NCBI RefSeq assembly: GCF_020524485.1
Contig: NZ_JAIVLF010000001.1
Span: 1 to 64,000, forward strand
DNA from: Novosphingobium profundi
GTDB lineage: Bacteria; Pseudomonadota; Alphaproteobacteria; Sphingomonadales; Sphingomonadaceae
Reading direction: 5' to 3'
Length of the DNA: 64,000 nt
The notes under the pieces are model-generated. The model did no database searches and was not told where the DNA came from. It worked only from the letters and a program-made list of their open reading frames with translations. Made by a program: the position numbers and the translations under genes. Shown here piece after piece: positions 35,485-43,443 of the stretch; position 1 is the stretch's first letter; each line of letters begins with the position of its first letter.

Positions 35485-36368
35485 TCGTTACTTCGGCCCC
35501 CCGTCCGGCCCGCATCATCCGCGAAGTCTGGAAGCCGCTGGCCGTTCTGTTCGTGTGGGACGTGATCGTCACGTTCACGTACTATGTCCTGCCCTTCGAC
35601 GCGCCCGAGCTGCCGGTGACGCTGTTCGGCTCTGCGCTTGCGCTGTTCCTGGGCTTTCGCAGCAACTCGGCCTACAACCGCTGGTGGGAAGGCCGCCAGC
35701 TGTGGGGCCTGATGATCAACGCGAGCCGCAACATCGCGCGCGCGGCCCGTAATTTCCTGCCCGACCCGGAAGGGGAGGATTATAAGCGGCGCATCGTCCT
35801 GCGCCAGATTGCCTATGTCCACGCGCTGCGCTGCCAGCTGAGGCGCCAGAAGCCCGACGAAGAGGTCATTCGCCTCCTTCCCCGGCACGAGGCAGACCTC
35901 GCACTCCAACGCTCCAACGTCGCCAACGGCATTCTCGATGGCACGGGGCGGCGCATCGACGAGGCGCGCCGCAAGGGCTGGATCGACACCATCCAGCAGG
36001 CCCAGATGGAGGCCGTTCTGGTCGACATCGCCAATTCGCAAGGGGGCATGGAGCGCCTCAAGAACACGCCGCTGCCCCACCAGTACCGCTGGCTGCCCAC
36101 GGTCTTCACGCATATGTTCTGCGTGCTTCTTCCCATCGGGCTGGTCGAGACGCTGCAGTTCGCAACGCCGCTCGGCTCCACACTGGCGGGTGCGATGTTC
36201 CTCGCCGTTCTCACCATTGGCGATGAACTGGTCGATCCCTTTGCCAACGACGTCCACGACCTTCCGCTCAACCAGATGTGCCGCACGATCGAGATCGACC
36301 TCCTGCAGTGCATTGGCGAAGAGGCACCCGAACCGCTCAAGCCCGGCAAGGACGGCGTGCTCTGGTAA
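35481..36368 (+). CDS. Bestrophin-family ion channel protein
   Basis: This 295-aa protein fits bacterial bestrophins (YneE/UPF0187). It has helices at about residues 18-40 and 45-60, the signature SNSAYNRWWEGRQLWGLMIN, later helices around YRWLPTVFTHMFCVLLPIGL, and DPFANDVHDLPLNQMC near the C-terminus. Bacterial homologues form pentameric ion channels. AAGGAGA sits about 10 bases before the ATG. Confidence 0.9.
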   Translation: MIVTSAPRPARIIREVWKPLAVLFVWDVIVTFTYYVLPFDAPELPVTLFGSALALFLGFRSNSAYNRWWEGRQLWGLMINASRNIARAARNFLPDPEGEDYKRRIVLRQIAYVHALRCQLRRQKPDEEVIRLLPRHEADLALQRSNVANGILDGTGRRIDEARRKGWIDTIQQAQMEAVLVDIANSQGGMERLKNTPLPHQYRWLPTVFTHMFCVLLPIGLVETLQFATPLGSTLAGAMFLAVLTIGDELVDPFANDVHDLPLNQMCRTIEIDLLQCIGEEAPEPLKPGKDGVLW

Positions 36369-36408
36369 GCGCTTGCCCTGCGCGGGACCTCGGCGCATAG
36401 GCTGGTCC

Positions 36409-36750
36409 ATGGCACGAGCAGATCGTCTTGAACGCATGGACCGCCGCCGCGAGGAGGCCGAAGAGGAATACACCGTCGCGCTGATTGGCGCGCTCAAGGT
36501 GACCGCCGCCGGGCAGTGGGGGCTCTTCGGGCACACCCGCGACAAGACCCACGTGGCCAAGGCCAAGCCGCTGCTTGCCGAACTGGAGGACCTGGCCGAC
36601 GAGATCGCGGACCTGCGCGAGCGGCTCGACCTCGAGCCCTTTGCGCTCCATGCCGAGTTCCTCGCCGCGCGCGGGCCGGTGAACTCCCACGCGGTGGGCG
36701 AGCCCAAGCAGGCGCAGGCCTGGCTCGCGCGGCTGGAACAGGATCAGTAA
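36409..36750 (+). CDS. Hypothetical coiled-coil protein
   Basis: This 113-aa charged protein is mainly helical, with RLERMDRRREEAEEEY and ELEDLADEIADLRERLDLEP giving coiled-coil-like stretches. A conserved-looking central WGLFGHTRDK is the only distinctive motif. It has no signal or membrane segment. It lies 40 bases after bestrophin on the same strand and before repeat copy B. The function is not recognised. Confidence 0.6.
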   Translation: MARADRLERMDRRREEAEEEYTVALIGALKVTAAGQWGLFGHTRDKTHVAKAKPLLAELEDLADEIADLRERLDLEPFALHAEFLAARGPVNSHAVGEPKQAQAWLARLEQDQ

Positions 36751-36755
36751 GGTAG

Positions 36756-36873
36756 ATCCGAGGGCCATCGCCCTCGGGCTCCCCAACCTGTCTGGCTCAC
36801 CTTGCGCGCGCCTCGGTGGCTGAAAGAGGTGAGGTCGCCCATTCCGGGGTCAAGGGGCGATGGCCCCTTGAAT
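36756..36873 (-). repeat. Dispersed two-palindrome repeat, copy B (inverted)
   Basis: In reverse orientation to copies A and C. The CCGAGGGC-type palindrome is at 36758-36777 and the CAAGGGGC-type palindrome at 36851-36870, with the same conserved middle (GGGCGACCTCACCT on the minus strand). It sits between two convergent genes and may also act as their shared terminator. Confidence 0.9.
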
Positions 36874-36895
36874 CATACTTCTTCTTTGTCTTGCT

Positions 36896-37780
36896 CTACC
36901 CCAACTCGAACGTCGTGATCCCGTAGATCCGCTTCTCGTCGAGCTCGGGGGCTTGCCCCAGGTACATGCGCGCGCAGCCAAAGACCTCACGCAGGCCGTG
37001 GCGTTTCACCAGCGCCATCGCGCCCGGGTGCGTCTCGGGCACGTCGAGGGTGACGAGGCCGTCCTTGCCATGTGCGGCCAGCGCGCAGAACAGCGCTTCG
37101 GCGGCCTCGTCGTCATCTGCGAAGAGAGGGCCGATCTTGGTGCCCTCGCGGCAGGGGCGGATCGTGCCGAAGCCGGCCAGCTTTCCGTCCTTCACGTAGC
37201 CCAGCGAAAGGGCGCCCTCCTGCGCGATCCAGCGTTCGAGGAACGGCTCGCGCGGGGCGGGAAAGCAGGTGCGGTCGTAGGCCGCGATCTCGGCGAAGGG
37301 CACCTCGGACAGCGGGACCAGCGCGCTGTCGGCGCGCATCGCGGCCTCGGTTGTCGGCCAGTCGGTGGGGATCGTGAACTGGAAGCGCAGGTCGCGGTGC
37401 GCGAAGACGAAGCCGCCCTTGGCATAGTAGTCCTGCATCGTGAAGACGCCGTCCATGCCGATGGGACGGCCCGGCTTCAGGCGCGAGAGCAGCATCTCGC
37501 GCCGGTTCTGCCACAGGCGGTCGCCCAGGCCCTGCCCGCGCCAGTCGGGGCGCACGATGAAGAAGCCCATGAAGCCGAACTCGCCCCCATAGGAGGCGAT
37601 GGTGCCCCCGCCGATCAGTTCGCCGTCCATCTCGGCGGCGATGAAGGCGTTGGGCTCGGCCTCCCAGAACAGGTCGGCGTCGTGCAGGCCCGGGTTCCAG
37701 CCTTCGTTCGCCGCCCATTCGACAAGGCGGTCGGCTTCGCGGCGGGTCATGGCGCGGATGGTGAGGTCGCTGAGCGTCAT
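36896..37780 (-). CDS. GNAT-family acetyltransferase with C-terminal extension
   Basis: This 294-aa protein has an N-terminal GNAT domain with the acetyl-CoA loop VRPDWRGQGLGDRLW, followed by a second acetyltransferase-like half (EIAAYDRTCFPAPREPFLERW to the end), the layout of the YitH/PF18014 family. The substrate is unknown. The start at 37780 (MTLSDLTIRAMTRREADRL) is chosen by GNAT homology; the frame is open 20 codons further. Confidence 0.8.
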   Translation of the reverse strand: MTLSDLTIRAMTRREADRLVEWAANEGWNPGLHDADLFWEAEPNAFIAAEMDGELIGGGTIASYGGEFGFMGFFIVRPDWRGQGLGDRLWQNRREMLLSRLKPGRPIGMDGVFTMQDYYAKGGFVFAHRDLRFQFTIPTDWPTTEAAMRADSALVPLSEVPFAEIAAYDRTCFPAPREPFLERWIAQEGALSLGYVKDGKLAGFGTIRPCREGTKIGPLFADDDEAAEALFCALAAHGKDGLVTLDVPETHPGAMALVKRHGLREVFGCARMYLGQAPELDEKRIYGITTFELG

Positions 37781-37890
37781 GCCGGGCAACCTAATGCGCC
37801 TGCGCCGATTTGCCAGCGATGTTGCATTCCGCGTGTGCAAGTCTTTCTATCGGTGCAACATCATCGCCCCGAAGATGGCGACATGCAGGG

Positions 37891-38565
37891 TTATTCGCGG
37901 ATCGTGGCGAACCAGATCACGTGCTTGGGCCCCTTGCCGTTCGAGCGCGAGGCGACCTTGCGCTCCTCGACCGCGAACCCGGCGCGTTCGAGGCGGCGGG
38001 TGAAGTCGGGATCGGGCCCGGCGGACCAGATCGCCAGGACACCGTCGGGCGTCAGCGCGCGCTTGGCCGCGCGCAGGCCGGACTTGGAATAGAGGACGTT
38101 GTTGTCCTCGCGCACGAGGCCATCGGGACCGTTGTCGACATCGAGCAGGATCGCATCGTAATCGCCTTCGGCGCCCGCGATGAAGGGGGCCACGTCAGAC
38201 AGGATCAGGTTGACGCGCGGATCATCGAGGCAACCCGCTTCCAGTTCCTTCATCGGCCCCTTCGCCCACTCGATGATCTCGGGCACGATCTCGACCACCG
38301 TGGCCTTGCTGTTTTCGGGCAGGACCCGCAGGGCAGCGCGCAGGGTGAAGCCCATGCCATAGCCGCCGATCAGCATGTGGGGGCGTCTGGCGTGCTTGAT
38401 GCGCTCGAAGCTCATCGTTGCCAGCGCCTCTTCGGAGCCCCACTTGCGGGTGGACATGAGCTCGTTGTGGCCAAGGACGATCATGAAGTCCTTGTCGTGG
38501 CGGTAGAGTTCGAGCTTTTCGCCGTCCGGCACCCATGCCGTATCGAGGAGTTCGCGCTGGATCAT
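37891..38565 (-). CDS. Spermidine-synthase-like methyltransferase-fold protein
   Basis: This 224-aa Rossmann-fold protein has IGGYGMGFTLRAAL (nucleotide/dcSAM loop), VVEIVPEIIEWAKG and DYDAILLDVDNGPDG, the motif order of SpeE-like proteins. It lacks the N-terminal beta domain of full spermidine synthases, so it is either a short SpeE-like aminopropyltransferase or an O-methyltransferase. It lies three bases upstream-facing next to the acetyltransferase gene on the same strand. Confidence 0.78.
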   Translation of the reverse strand: MIQRELLDTAWVPDGEKLELYRHDKDFMIVLGHNELMSTRKWGSEEALATMSFERIKHARRPHMLIGGYGMGFTLRAALRVLPENSKATVVEIVPEIIEWAKGPMKELEAGCLDDPRVNLILSDVAPFIAGAEGDYDAILLDVDNGPDGLVREDNNVLYSKSGLRAAKRALTPDGVLAIWSAGPDPDFTRRLERAGFAVEERKVASRSNGKGPKHVIWFATIRE

Positions 38566-38568
38566 GGT

Positions 38569-39003
38569 TCAGCCTTCATAGCATAGGTGGACGATGGGAA
38601 AGGGACGCCCTTCGGCGTCGGTCGGGGAGCGGCCGGTGCGCACGAAGCCGCGCGCAAGATAAAAGGGCAGGGCGTTGTCGGCCTGCTCGTTGGCATCGAC
38701 GCGTGGGGCGGGATGCAGCTCGAGCGCCTTGCCGACAAGCGCCGATCCGAAACCCTGTCCGTGGACGCCCGGGTGGACGAAGAGCGCTTCGATCATGTCG
38801 CCTGCGAAAATCAGGAAGCCCTGGACTTCGCCATCTGCGTCCTCGGCGACCCAGAGGGGCACCTCGGGGAGCATGGCCGCGACCTGGACCTCGATCTGCG
38901 CGCGTTCGTGTGGTGTCAGAAAGCCGTGCGTGGCCACGACGGCCGCGCGCCAGATATCCAGCGCGCGGGAAACGTCGCGGGGTTCGCCCGGCCGGAGGAT
39001 CAC
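38569..39003 (-). CDS. GNAT-family acetyltransferase coupled to thrS
   Basis: This 144-aa single-domain GNAT protein (ILRPGEPRDVSRALDIWRAA) has the loop FVHPGVHGQGFGSALVGKA and ends FYLARGFVRTGRSP. It resembles YjaB/YhbS-type N-acetyltransferases. It starts with a GTG overlapping the thrS TGA, so it is translated from the thrS message and would share its leader control. Confidence 0.82.
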   Translation of the reverse strand: MILRPGEPRDVSRALDIWRAAVVATHGFLTPHERAQIEVQVAAMLPEVPLWVAEDADGEVQGFLIFAGDMIEALFVHPGVHGQGFGSALVGKALELHPAPRVDANEQADNALPFYLARGFVRTGRSPTDAEGRPFPIVHLCYEG

Positions 39004-40997
39004 CGCAGGTCCGGGGCCGTGGCGGCCTCGCGCAGCATTGCGATCGCCTCGTCGAGCGGCATGACCTTCTGATCCTTTTCGCCCAGCGTGCGGATCGCGA
39101 CGGTGCCTTCCTCGGCCTCGCGCGCGCCCACGACGAGCAGGTGCGGGACCTTGGCCAGGCTGTGCTCGCGCACCTTGTAGTTGATCTTCTCGTTGCGCAG
39201 ATCGCTTTCGACGCGGATGCCTGCGGCCTTGAGCTTGGCGACGGCCTCCTTGGCGTAGTCGTCCGCGTCCGAGATGATCGTCGCGACAACCGCCTGCACG
39301 GGGGCGAGCCAGACCGGAAGGCGGCCTGCGAAGTGCTCGATCAGGATGCCGATGAAGCGCTCGTAGGAGCCGAAGATCGCGCGGTGCAGCATGACCGGGC
39401 GGTGCTTGGCGCCGTCCTCGCCGATGTAGGCGGCATCGAGGCGCTCGGGCAGGACACGGTCGGACTGGATCGTGCCGACCTGCCAGGTGCGCCCGATCGC
39501 GTCGGTGAGGTGCCATTCCAGCTTGGGCGCGTAGAAGGCACCTTCACCGGGCAGTTCCTCCCAGCCGTACTCTTCGGTGGCAAGGCCCGCTTCGATGACC
39601 GCGTTGCGCAGTTCGTCCTCGGCCTTGTCCCACATCTCCTCGGTGCCGAAGCGCTTTTCCGGGCGCAGCGCCAGCTTGATCGAGTAGGTGAAGCCGAAGT
39701 CCTTGTAGATCTTGTCGGCCAGCTCGCAGAAGGCGCGCACTTCGGCGACGATCTGGTCCTCGCGGCAGAAGATGTGCGCATCGTCCTGCGTGAACTGGCG
39801 CACGCGCATCAGCCCGTGCAGCGCGCCGTGCGGCTCGTTGCGGTGGCAGCAGCCGTTCTCGTAGAGGCGGATCGGCAGTTCACGGTACGAGGTGATGCCT
39901 TGGCGGAAGATGAGAACGTGCGCGGGGCAGTTCATCGGCTTCAGCGCCATCCAGTCCGCATCGTCGGAAACGATCGGGCCTTCGTCCTCGGTGTTGGGGG
40001 TCTCGTCGGGGATGACGAACATGTTCTCGCGGTACTTGCCCCAGTGGCCGGACTGCTCCCACTGGCGCGCGTCCATCACCTGCGGGGTCTTGACCTCCTG
40101 GTAGCCCGCGCCGTGGATGGCGCGGCGCATGTAGTCTTCCAGCGCGCGGTAGATGGTAAAGCCGTTGGGGTGCCAGAACACCGAACCGTGGGCTTCCTGC
40201 TGGAGGTGGAACAGGTCCATCTCGCCGCCCAGCTTGCGGTGGTCGCGCTTGGCGGCCTCTTCGAGGCGCGTGAGGTGGGCGTTGAGCTGCTTCTTGTTGA
40301 GCCAGCCGGTGCCGTAGATGCGGGTCAGCTGGGCGTTCTTCTGGTCACCGCGCCAGTAGGCGCCAGCCACGCGCATCAGCTTGAAAGCCTGCGGATCGAG
40401 CTTGCCGGTGGAGGGCAGGTGGGGGCCGCGGCACATGTCGAGCCAGTCATCGCCCGACCAGTAGACGGTAAGGTCCTCATCGCCCGGCAGCTCGGCGGCC
40501 CATTCCGCCTTGAAGGTCTCGCCCTCGGCGGTCCACTTCGCGATCAGCTGTTCGCGGCTCCAGACCTCGCGGCGCAGCGGCTTGTCGGCCTTGATGATCT
40601 CGCGCATCTTCTCCTCGATGGCGGGAAGATCGTCCATCGAGAAGGGCGCGCGGCCTTCGGGTGCCATCACGTCGTAGTAGAAGCCATCGTCGGTCGAGGG
40701 GCCGAAGGTGATCTGCGTGCCGGGCCAGAGCGCCTGCACCGCCTCGGCCAGCACGTGGGCGTAGTCGTGGCGGGCGAGATCGAGCGCCTCGGCCTCGTCC
40801 TTGGCCGTCACCAGCGCCAGCTGCGCATCGCCCTGGAAGGGGCGGGTGAGGTCAACCAGTTCCCCGTCGACACGGGCAGCGAGCGCCGCCTTGGCGAGGC
40901 CCGGACCGATGGCCGCGGCCACATCGAGCGGCGTCGCACCTTCGGGCATCTCGCGCACGGAACCGTCGGGAAGGCTGATCTTGAACATCTCGGACAT
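39000..40997 (-). CDS. thrS: Threonine-tRNA ligase
   Basis: This 665-aa class II synthetase shows an N-terminal TGS domain (residues 5-65), the editing domain with DDGFYYDV, HDYAHVLAEA and the CRGPHLPSTG zinc-like motif, and a catalytic core with MNCPAHVLIF, RELPIRLYE, MRVRQFTQDDAHIFC and LPVWLAPVQ (motif 3/anticodon domain junction). It charges tRNA-Thr. ATG 40997 (MSEMFKISLPDGS) is preferred; ATG 40988 is possible. A Thr-rich leader peptide is encoded upstream at 41152-41220. Confidence 0.96.
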   Translation of the reverse strand: MSEMFKISLPDGSVREMPEGATPLDVAAAIGPGLAKAALAARVDGELVDLTRPFQGDAQLALVTAKDEAEALDLARHDYAHVLAEAVQALWPGTQITFGPSTDDGFYYDVMAPEGRAPFSMDDLPAIEEKMREIIKADKPLRREVWSREQLIAKWTAEGETFKAEWAAELPGDEDLTVYWSGDDWLDMCRGPHLPSTGKLDPQAFKLMRVAGAYWRGDQKNAQLTRIYGTGWLNKKQLNAHLTRLEEAAKRDHRKLGGEMDLFHLQQEAHGSVFWHPNGFTIYRALEDYMRRAIHGAGYQEVKTPQVMDARQWEQSGHWGKYRENMFVIPDETPNTEDEGPIVSDDADWMALKPMNCPAHVLIFRQGITSYRELPIRLYENGCCHRNEPHGALHGLMRVRQFTQDDAHIFCREDQIVAEVRAFCELADKIYKDFGFTYSIKLALRPEKRFGTEEMWDKAEDELRNAVIEAGLATEEYGWEELPGEGAFYAPKLEWHLTDAIGRTWQVGTIQSDRVLPERLDAAYIGEDGAKHRPVMLHRAIFGSYERFIGILIEHFAGRLPVWLAPVQAVVATIISDADDYAKEAVAKLKAAGIRVESDLRNEKINYKVREHSLAKVPHLLVVGAREAEEGTVAIRTLGEKDQKVMPLDEAIAMLREAATAPDLR

Positions 40998-41031
40998 CGA
41001 ACTCGTCTTTCGCTCCTGGGCCGCGCGGGCG

Positions 41032-41059
41032 GTGCCTTGCGCCTTTGGCACAAGCGCAC
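41032..41059 (-). promoter_or_regulatory. Hairpin just upstream of the thrS ribosome site
   Basis: On the minus strand GTGCGCTTGTGCC-AAA-GGCGCAAGGCAC folds into 12 pairs with one bulged base, ending about 35 bases before the thrS start codon. It has no U-run, so it may act at translation or be a weak terminator. Confidence 0.5.
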
Positions 41060-41126
41060 GCCTCGCGGAAGGTCCGGCGTCGGCTATTTTGGCTTGGGAT
41101 CGGGAGATTGACGCCACATCGCCCGA

Positions 41127-41178
41127 GCCCGGGCAACGGCGCTGCGTGGTCTCAGCCCACGACCTGCCGTGCCCGGGC
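41127..41178 (-). promoter_or_regulatory. Attenuator-like hairpin overlapping the leader peptide 3' end
   Basis: On the minus strand GCCCGGGCACGGC (41178-41166) can pair with GCCGTTGCCCGGGC (41140-41127), enclosing the leader stop codon. Its first arm begins 7 bases after the last Thr codon, so a ribosome halted on the Thr run would cover it and free the second arm. This is the geometry of classical attenuation, but the alternative pairing is not proven. Confidence 0.55.
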
Positions 41179-41220
41179 GCGCCGGGTGGTGGTCGTGGTC
41201 GTAGTTACACGCTTGGTCAT
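41152..41220 (-). CDS. Threonine-rich leader peptide of thrS
   Basis: A 22-codon frame encodes MTKRVTTTTTTTRRARARQ followed by VVG and TGA. Codons 6-12 are seven consecutive threonines, using ACT, ACG and ACC. TAGGAG stands 8-9 bases before the ATG, a proper ribosome site. It lies 155 bases upstream of thrS on the same strand. The features match leader peptides such as ThrL, in which ribosome stalling at Thr codons under low charged tRNA-Thr alters downstream RNA folding. It is inferred to control thrS and the coupled acetyltransferase. Confidence 0.78.
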   Translation of the reverse strand: MTKRVTTTTTTTRRARARQVVG

Positions 41221-41302
41221 CGCGGGCGCTCCTAGCAGGAAAGCACGCGCGAGTCACGCCGCAGGGCATGGGGGGCGGGCGCGACAAGCCTGCCTGTCAC
41301 TA

Positions 41303-41320
41303 TGTCAATGGTACTTGACA
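41303..41320. promoter_or_regulatory. Palindrome TGTCAA-N6-TTGACA between thrS leader and XRE operon
   Basis: A perfect inverted repeat (TGTCAA-TGGTAC-TTGACA) in which each arm is also a consensus -35 hexamer, one per strand. It could be a divergent promoter core and an operator for the XRE protein encoded at 41944. Good -10 elements were not found at ideal spacing on either strand. Confidence 0.55.
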
Positions 41321-41375
41321 CGAATCGATCAGGCATGACAAGAAGGCTTTACACAAAAGCAAGGGAGCTTGTCTT

Positions 41376-41531
41376 ATGTCTCGTAATACCTCGCTGCTCT
41401 GGGGCGCGGCCGTGATGGGCGTGGCCCTTCTCAACATCGCCGAGGTCCTGCCCGACTGGACCACGATTGCCGCGATCCTGACCATGCCCGCGATGGTGGC
41501 CCTGCGTATCCGCAAGGGACGCTGCGCGTGA
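41376..41531 (+). CDS. Small membrane protein (51 aa), first gene of XRE operon
   Basis: Starts MSRNTSLLWGAAVMGVALLN and has two hydrophobic stretches separated by AEVLPDW, ending in RIRKGRCA. AAGGGAG precedes the ATG by 8 bases. Its TGA overlaps the GTG of the next gene. No family is recognised, but its coupling to the next membrane protein and the HTH gene suggests one unit. Confidence 0.65.
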   Translation: MSRNTSLLWGAAVMGVALLNIAEVLPDWTTIAAILTMPAMVALRIRKGRCA

Positions 41532-41947
41532 GTATCGGGCGCAAGGGCAGCGCCCGGCGGCGTTATTTCGTGCGGCTGTCCAGCGCGGCGGGTGTCTATC
41601 TGGTTTCGCTGTTCGCCGCGACGCGCCTGCTTGAGGATAACGCGCCGCCAAGCGGGCTCTCCATTGCCGTCGCGCTGGTGCCGGGCTTGGCCGTGGTCGG
41701 CATGATTTGGGCCATCGGGCGCTTCTACGCCGAGCTTGAAGACGAATACTTGCGCCTTCTCGAAGTGCGCAAGGCGATGTTCGCGACCGGCCTGACGCTG
41801 GCGGGGGCAAGCGTGTGGGGGCTCTTGGAGATGCTGACCTCGGTTCCGGCTCTCCCGGTGTTCTGGGTCTTCCCGATCTGGTGCTTCGGGTTGGGTGTCG
41901 GCACTCTGGTCAACCGCTTCACGCTCGGTGATGGAGGCTGCGCGTGA
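41528..41947 (+). CDS. Four-helix membrane protein linked to XRE regulator
   Basis: This 139-aa protein has membrane segments near residues 18-33, 42-64, 83-100 and 108-128. A cytoplasmic loop contains AELEDEYLRLLEVRKAMF. It resembles small membrane partners often found beside compact YozG-like HTH regulators. It is coupled by GTGA at both ends. Confidence 0.65.
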   Translation: MSIGRKGSARRRYFVRLSSAAGVYLVSLFAATRLLEDNAPPSGLSIAVALVPGLAVVGMIWAIGRFYAELEDEYLRLLEVRKAMFATGLTLAGASVWGLLEMLTSVPALPVFWVFPIWCFGLGVGTLVNRFTLGDGGCA

Positions 41948-42138
41948 AGAACCGCCTGAAAGTCCTGCGCGCCGAACGCGGCTGGAGCCAGCAGGACCTG
42001 GCCGGAAAGCTCGATGTCTCGCGCCAGAGCGTTAACGCCATCGAAACGGGGCGCTACGATCCCTCGCTGCCGCTGGCCTTTCGTATTGCCGAAGTATTCG
42101 AACTTGCGATAGAAGAGATATTCCTGAGAGGAGAGTAA
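41944..42138 (+). CDS. XRE-family (YozG-like) HTH regulator
   Basis: This 64-aa protein is one complete HTH_3 domain: MKNRLKVLRAERGWSQQDLA, then SRQSVNAIETGRYDPSLPLA and a C-terminal FELAIEEIFLRGE dimer helix. Such short XRE proteins repress their own operons. GTG 41944 overlaps the stop of the membrane-protein gene. The palindrome at 41303 is a candidate operator. Confidence 0.88.
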   Translation: MKNRLKVLRAERGWSQQDLAGKLDVSRQSVNAIETGRYDPSLPLAFRIAEVFELAIEEIFLRGE

Positions 42139-42140
42139 CG

Positions 42141-42344
42141 ATGCCGCGCGCATCCCGTCCCGTTCGCACACGACTGCTCATGCTGGCCGCTTCGCTGGCC
42201 CTGTTCGCAGGGCTGGGCGTGCTCGCATTTGAGCGTTTGGGCGCCGAAAGCGTCGCATCGGACATCACGGGCGCGCCGATCTACGCGATCACGCAGACGG
42301 GCAACCACATCCTTGTCGAGGTGGTCAGCCCGATCCTCTATTGA
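42141..42344 (+). CDS. Small membrane-anchored protein downstream of XRE gene
   Basis: This 67-aa protein has a basic N-terminus (MPRASRPVRTR), one membrane helix (LLMLAASLALFAGLGVLAF) and a periplasmic tail. It starts two bases after the XRE gene stop, with GAGGAG overlapping the upstream end. No family is recognised. It converges with the next gene and overlaps it by seven bases. Confidence 0.6.
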   Translation: MPRASRPVRTRLLMLAASLALFAGLGVLAFERLGAESVASDITGAPIYAITQTGNHILVEVVSPILY

Positions 42345-43384
42345 AGCGGCTTGGGGTGCCGCTCGGCAATCCGTTGCCAGCACCAGGTCGCGAACCCGCC
42401 TGCGGGCAGGCACAAAAGGGAGAAGGCTGCCGCGAGCAGGTTGGGTGCAGGGGCGAGTGCCGCGCCGAGGAGGACGGCATAGGGCAGTATCCACCAGCCC
42501 GGGCCGCGGCGTTGCAGGAGTGCGACCACCAGGGCGCTCGCCGTAGCGGCCAGGATCAGCGCACTCCAGGCGAGCTGGGCCGGGCCCAACTGGGCGAGAA
42601 CCTCGCCCAGATTTGCAGGACCGGGCACGCGGGCGAGGAAGGCCTCCGGGTGGCTAAGGTAGGGCCAGGTCCAGGGTGCCGTGGCGAGCAGAGCGATGCC
42701 GAGCATGAGGGCACCTTCCCCCAGCACACCGCCAAAGCGCCGCCACGTGAAGGGCGCGCGCAGCGCGTCGAGGACGAAGAGCAGCGCGGGCACGAGAAGG
42801 CTTGCCGGCTCGGTCAGTGCAGCGAGCGCGAAGACGAGGCCCGCGCTCCCAAGGTGCCAGCGGCTCGTGCGCACCACCACCAGCCAGCACCCGCTCAGGA
42901 CAAGCGCCGTGAGGAAGAGCCCGGGGCCCGCCAGCGGAACCGACGTTACGGCCAGCGGCGAGATTGCCAGCAGCAGAAGGCCGATGCGCGCGGCGGCCTC
43001 ACTGGCGAACAGGCGCCGCCCCAGCGCCAGCGTCAACGCGCCGATAGCGAGCGCACTGGCAAGGTTGAGCAGCCCCAGCGTGACTGCACTCGCCCCGAAC
43101 CGGGCATAGACCAGCGAGAGCGCCATGGGCCAACCGATCGGCGTGAAGATGGCCGGATCGCCGGGGGCGGCGAAATAGCCTCCGCCAACTGCCAGCGCGA
43201 GGGCCTTCTCGTGATGCCACTGCGCCGCGGGCGGGACCGCCATATCGAGGAACAGCGCTGCGACCCGCACTCCGAAATAGAGCGCCCAGATCGCGAGCAG
43301 GACCGAGCGCTGCTGCGCGAACCATTCCAGCCGCCGCGCGGTGCGCGTGGGCTGTGTGGGGAAGCGGATGATTTGGGCGCTCAT
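42338..43384 (-). CDS. Multi-pass membrane protein, GT-C/PMT-like
   Basis: This 348-aa protein has a soluble start (MSAQIIRFPTQPTRTARRLE) and about nine hydrophobic helices, with WHHEKALALAVGGGYFAAPG and FTPIGWPMALSLVYARFG in the first loop. The layout resembles ArnT/PMT-type GT-C glycosyltransferases, but the acidic catalytic pair is not clear, so it may be a degenerate or smaller relative. Confidence 0.55.
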   Translation of the reverse strand: MSAQIIRFPTQPTRTARRLEWFAQQRSVLLAIWALYFGVRVAALFLDMAVPPAAQWHHEKALALAVGGGYFAAPGDPAIFTPIGWPMALSLVYARFGASAVTLGLLNLASALAIGALTLALGRRLFASEAAARIGLLLLAISPLAVTSVPLAGPGLFLTALVLSGCWLVVVRTSRWHLGSAGLVFALAALTEPASLLVPALLFVLDALRAPFTWRRFGGVLGEGALMLGIALLATAPWTWPYLSHPEAFLARVPGPANLGEVLAQLGPAQLAWSALILAATASALVVALLQRRGPGWWILPYAVLLGAALAPAPNLLAAAFSLLCLPAGGFATWCWQRIAERHPKPLQ

Positions 43385-43443
43385 GGCGGATTTTCGTAGA
43401 TGCGGCGGGGGAGGCGGGCAAGGGGGCGTGAAGAAGGAAGATA

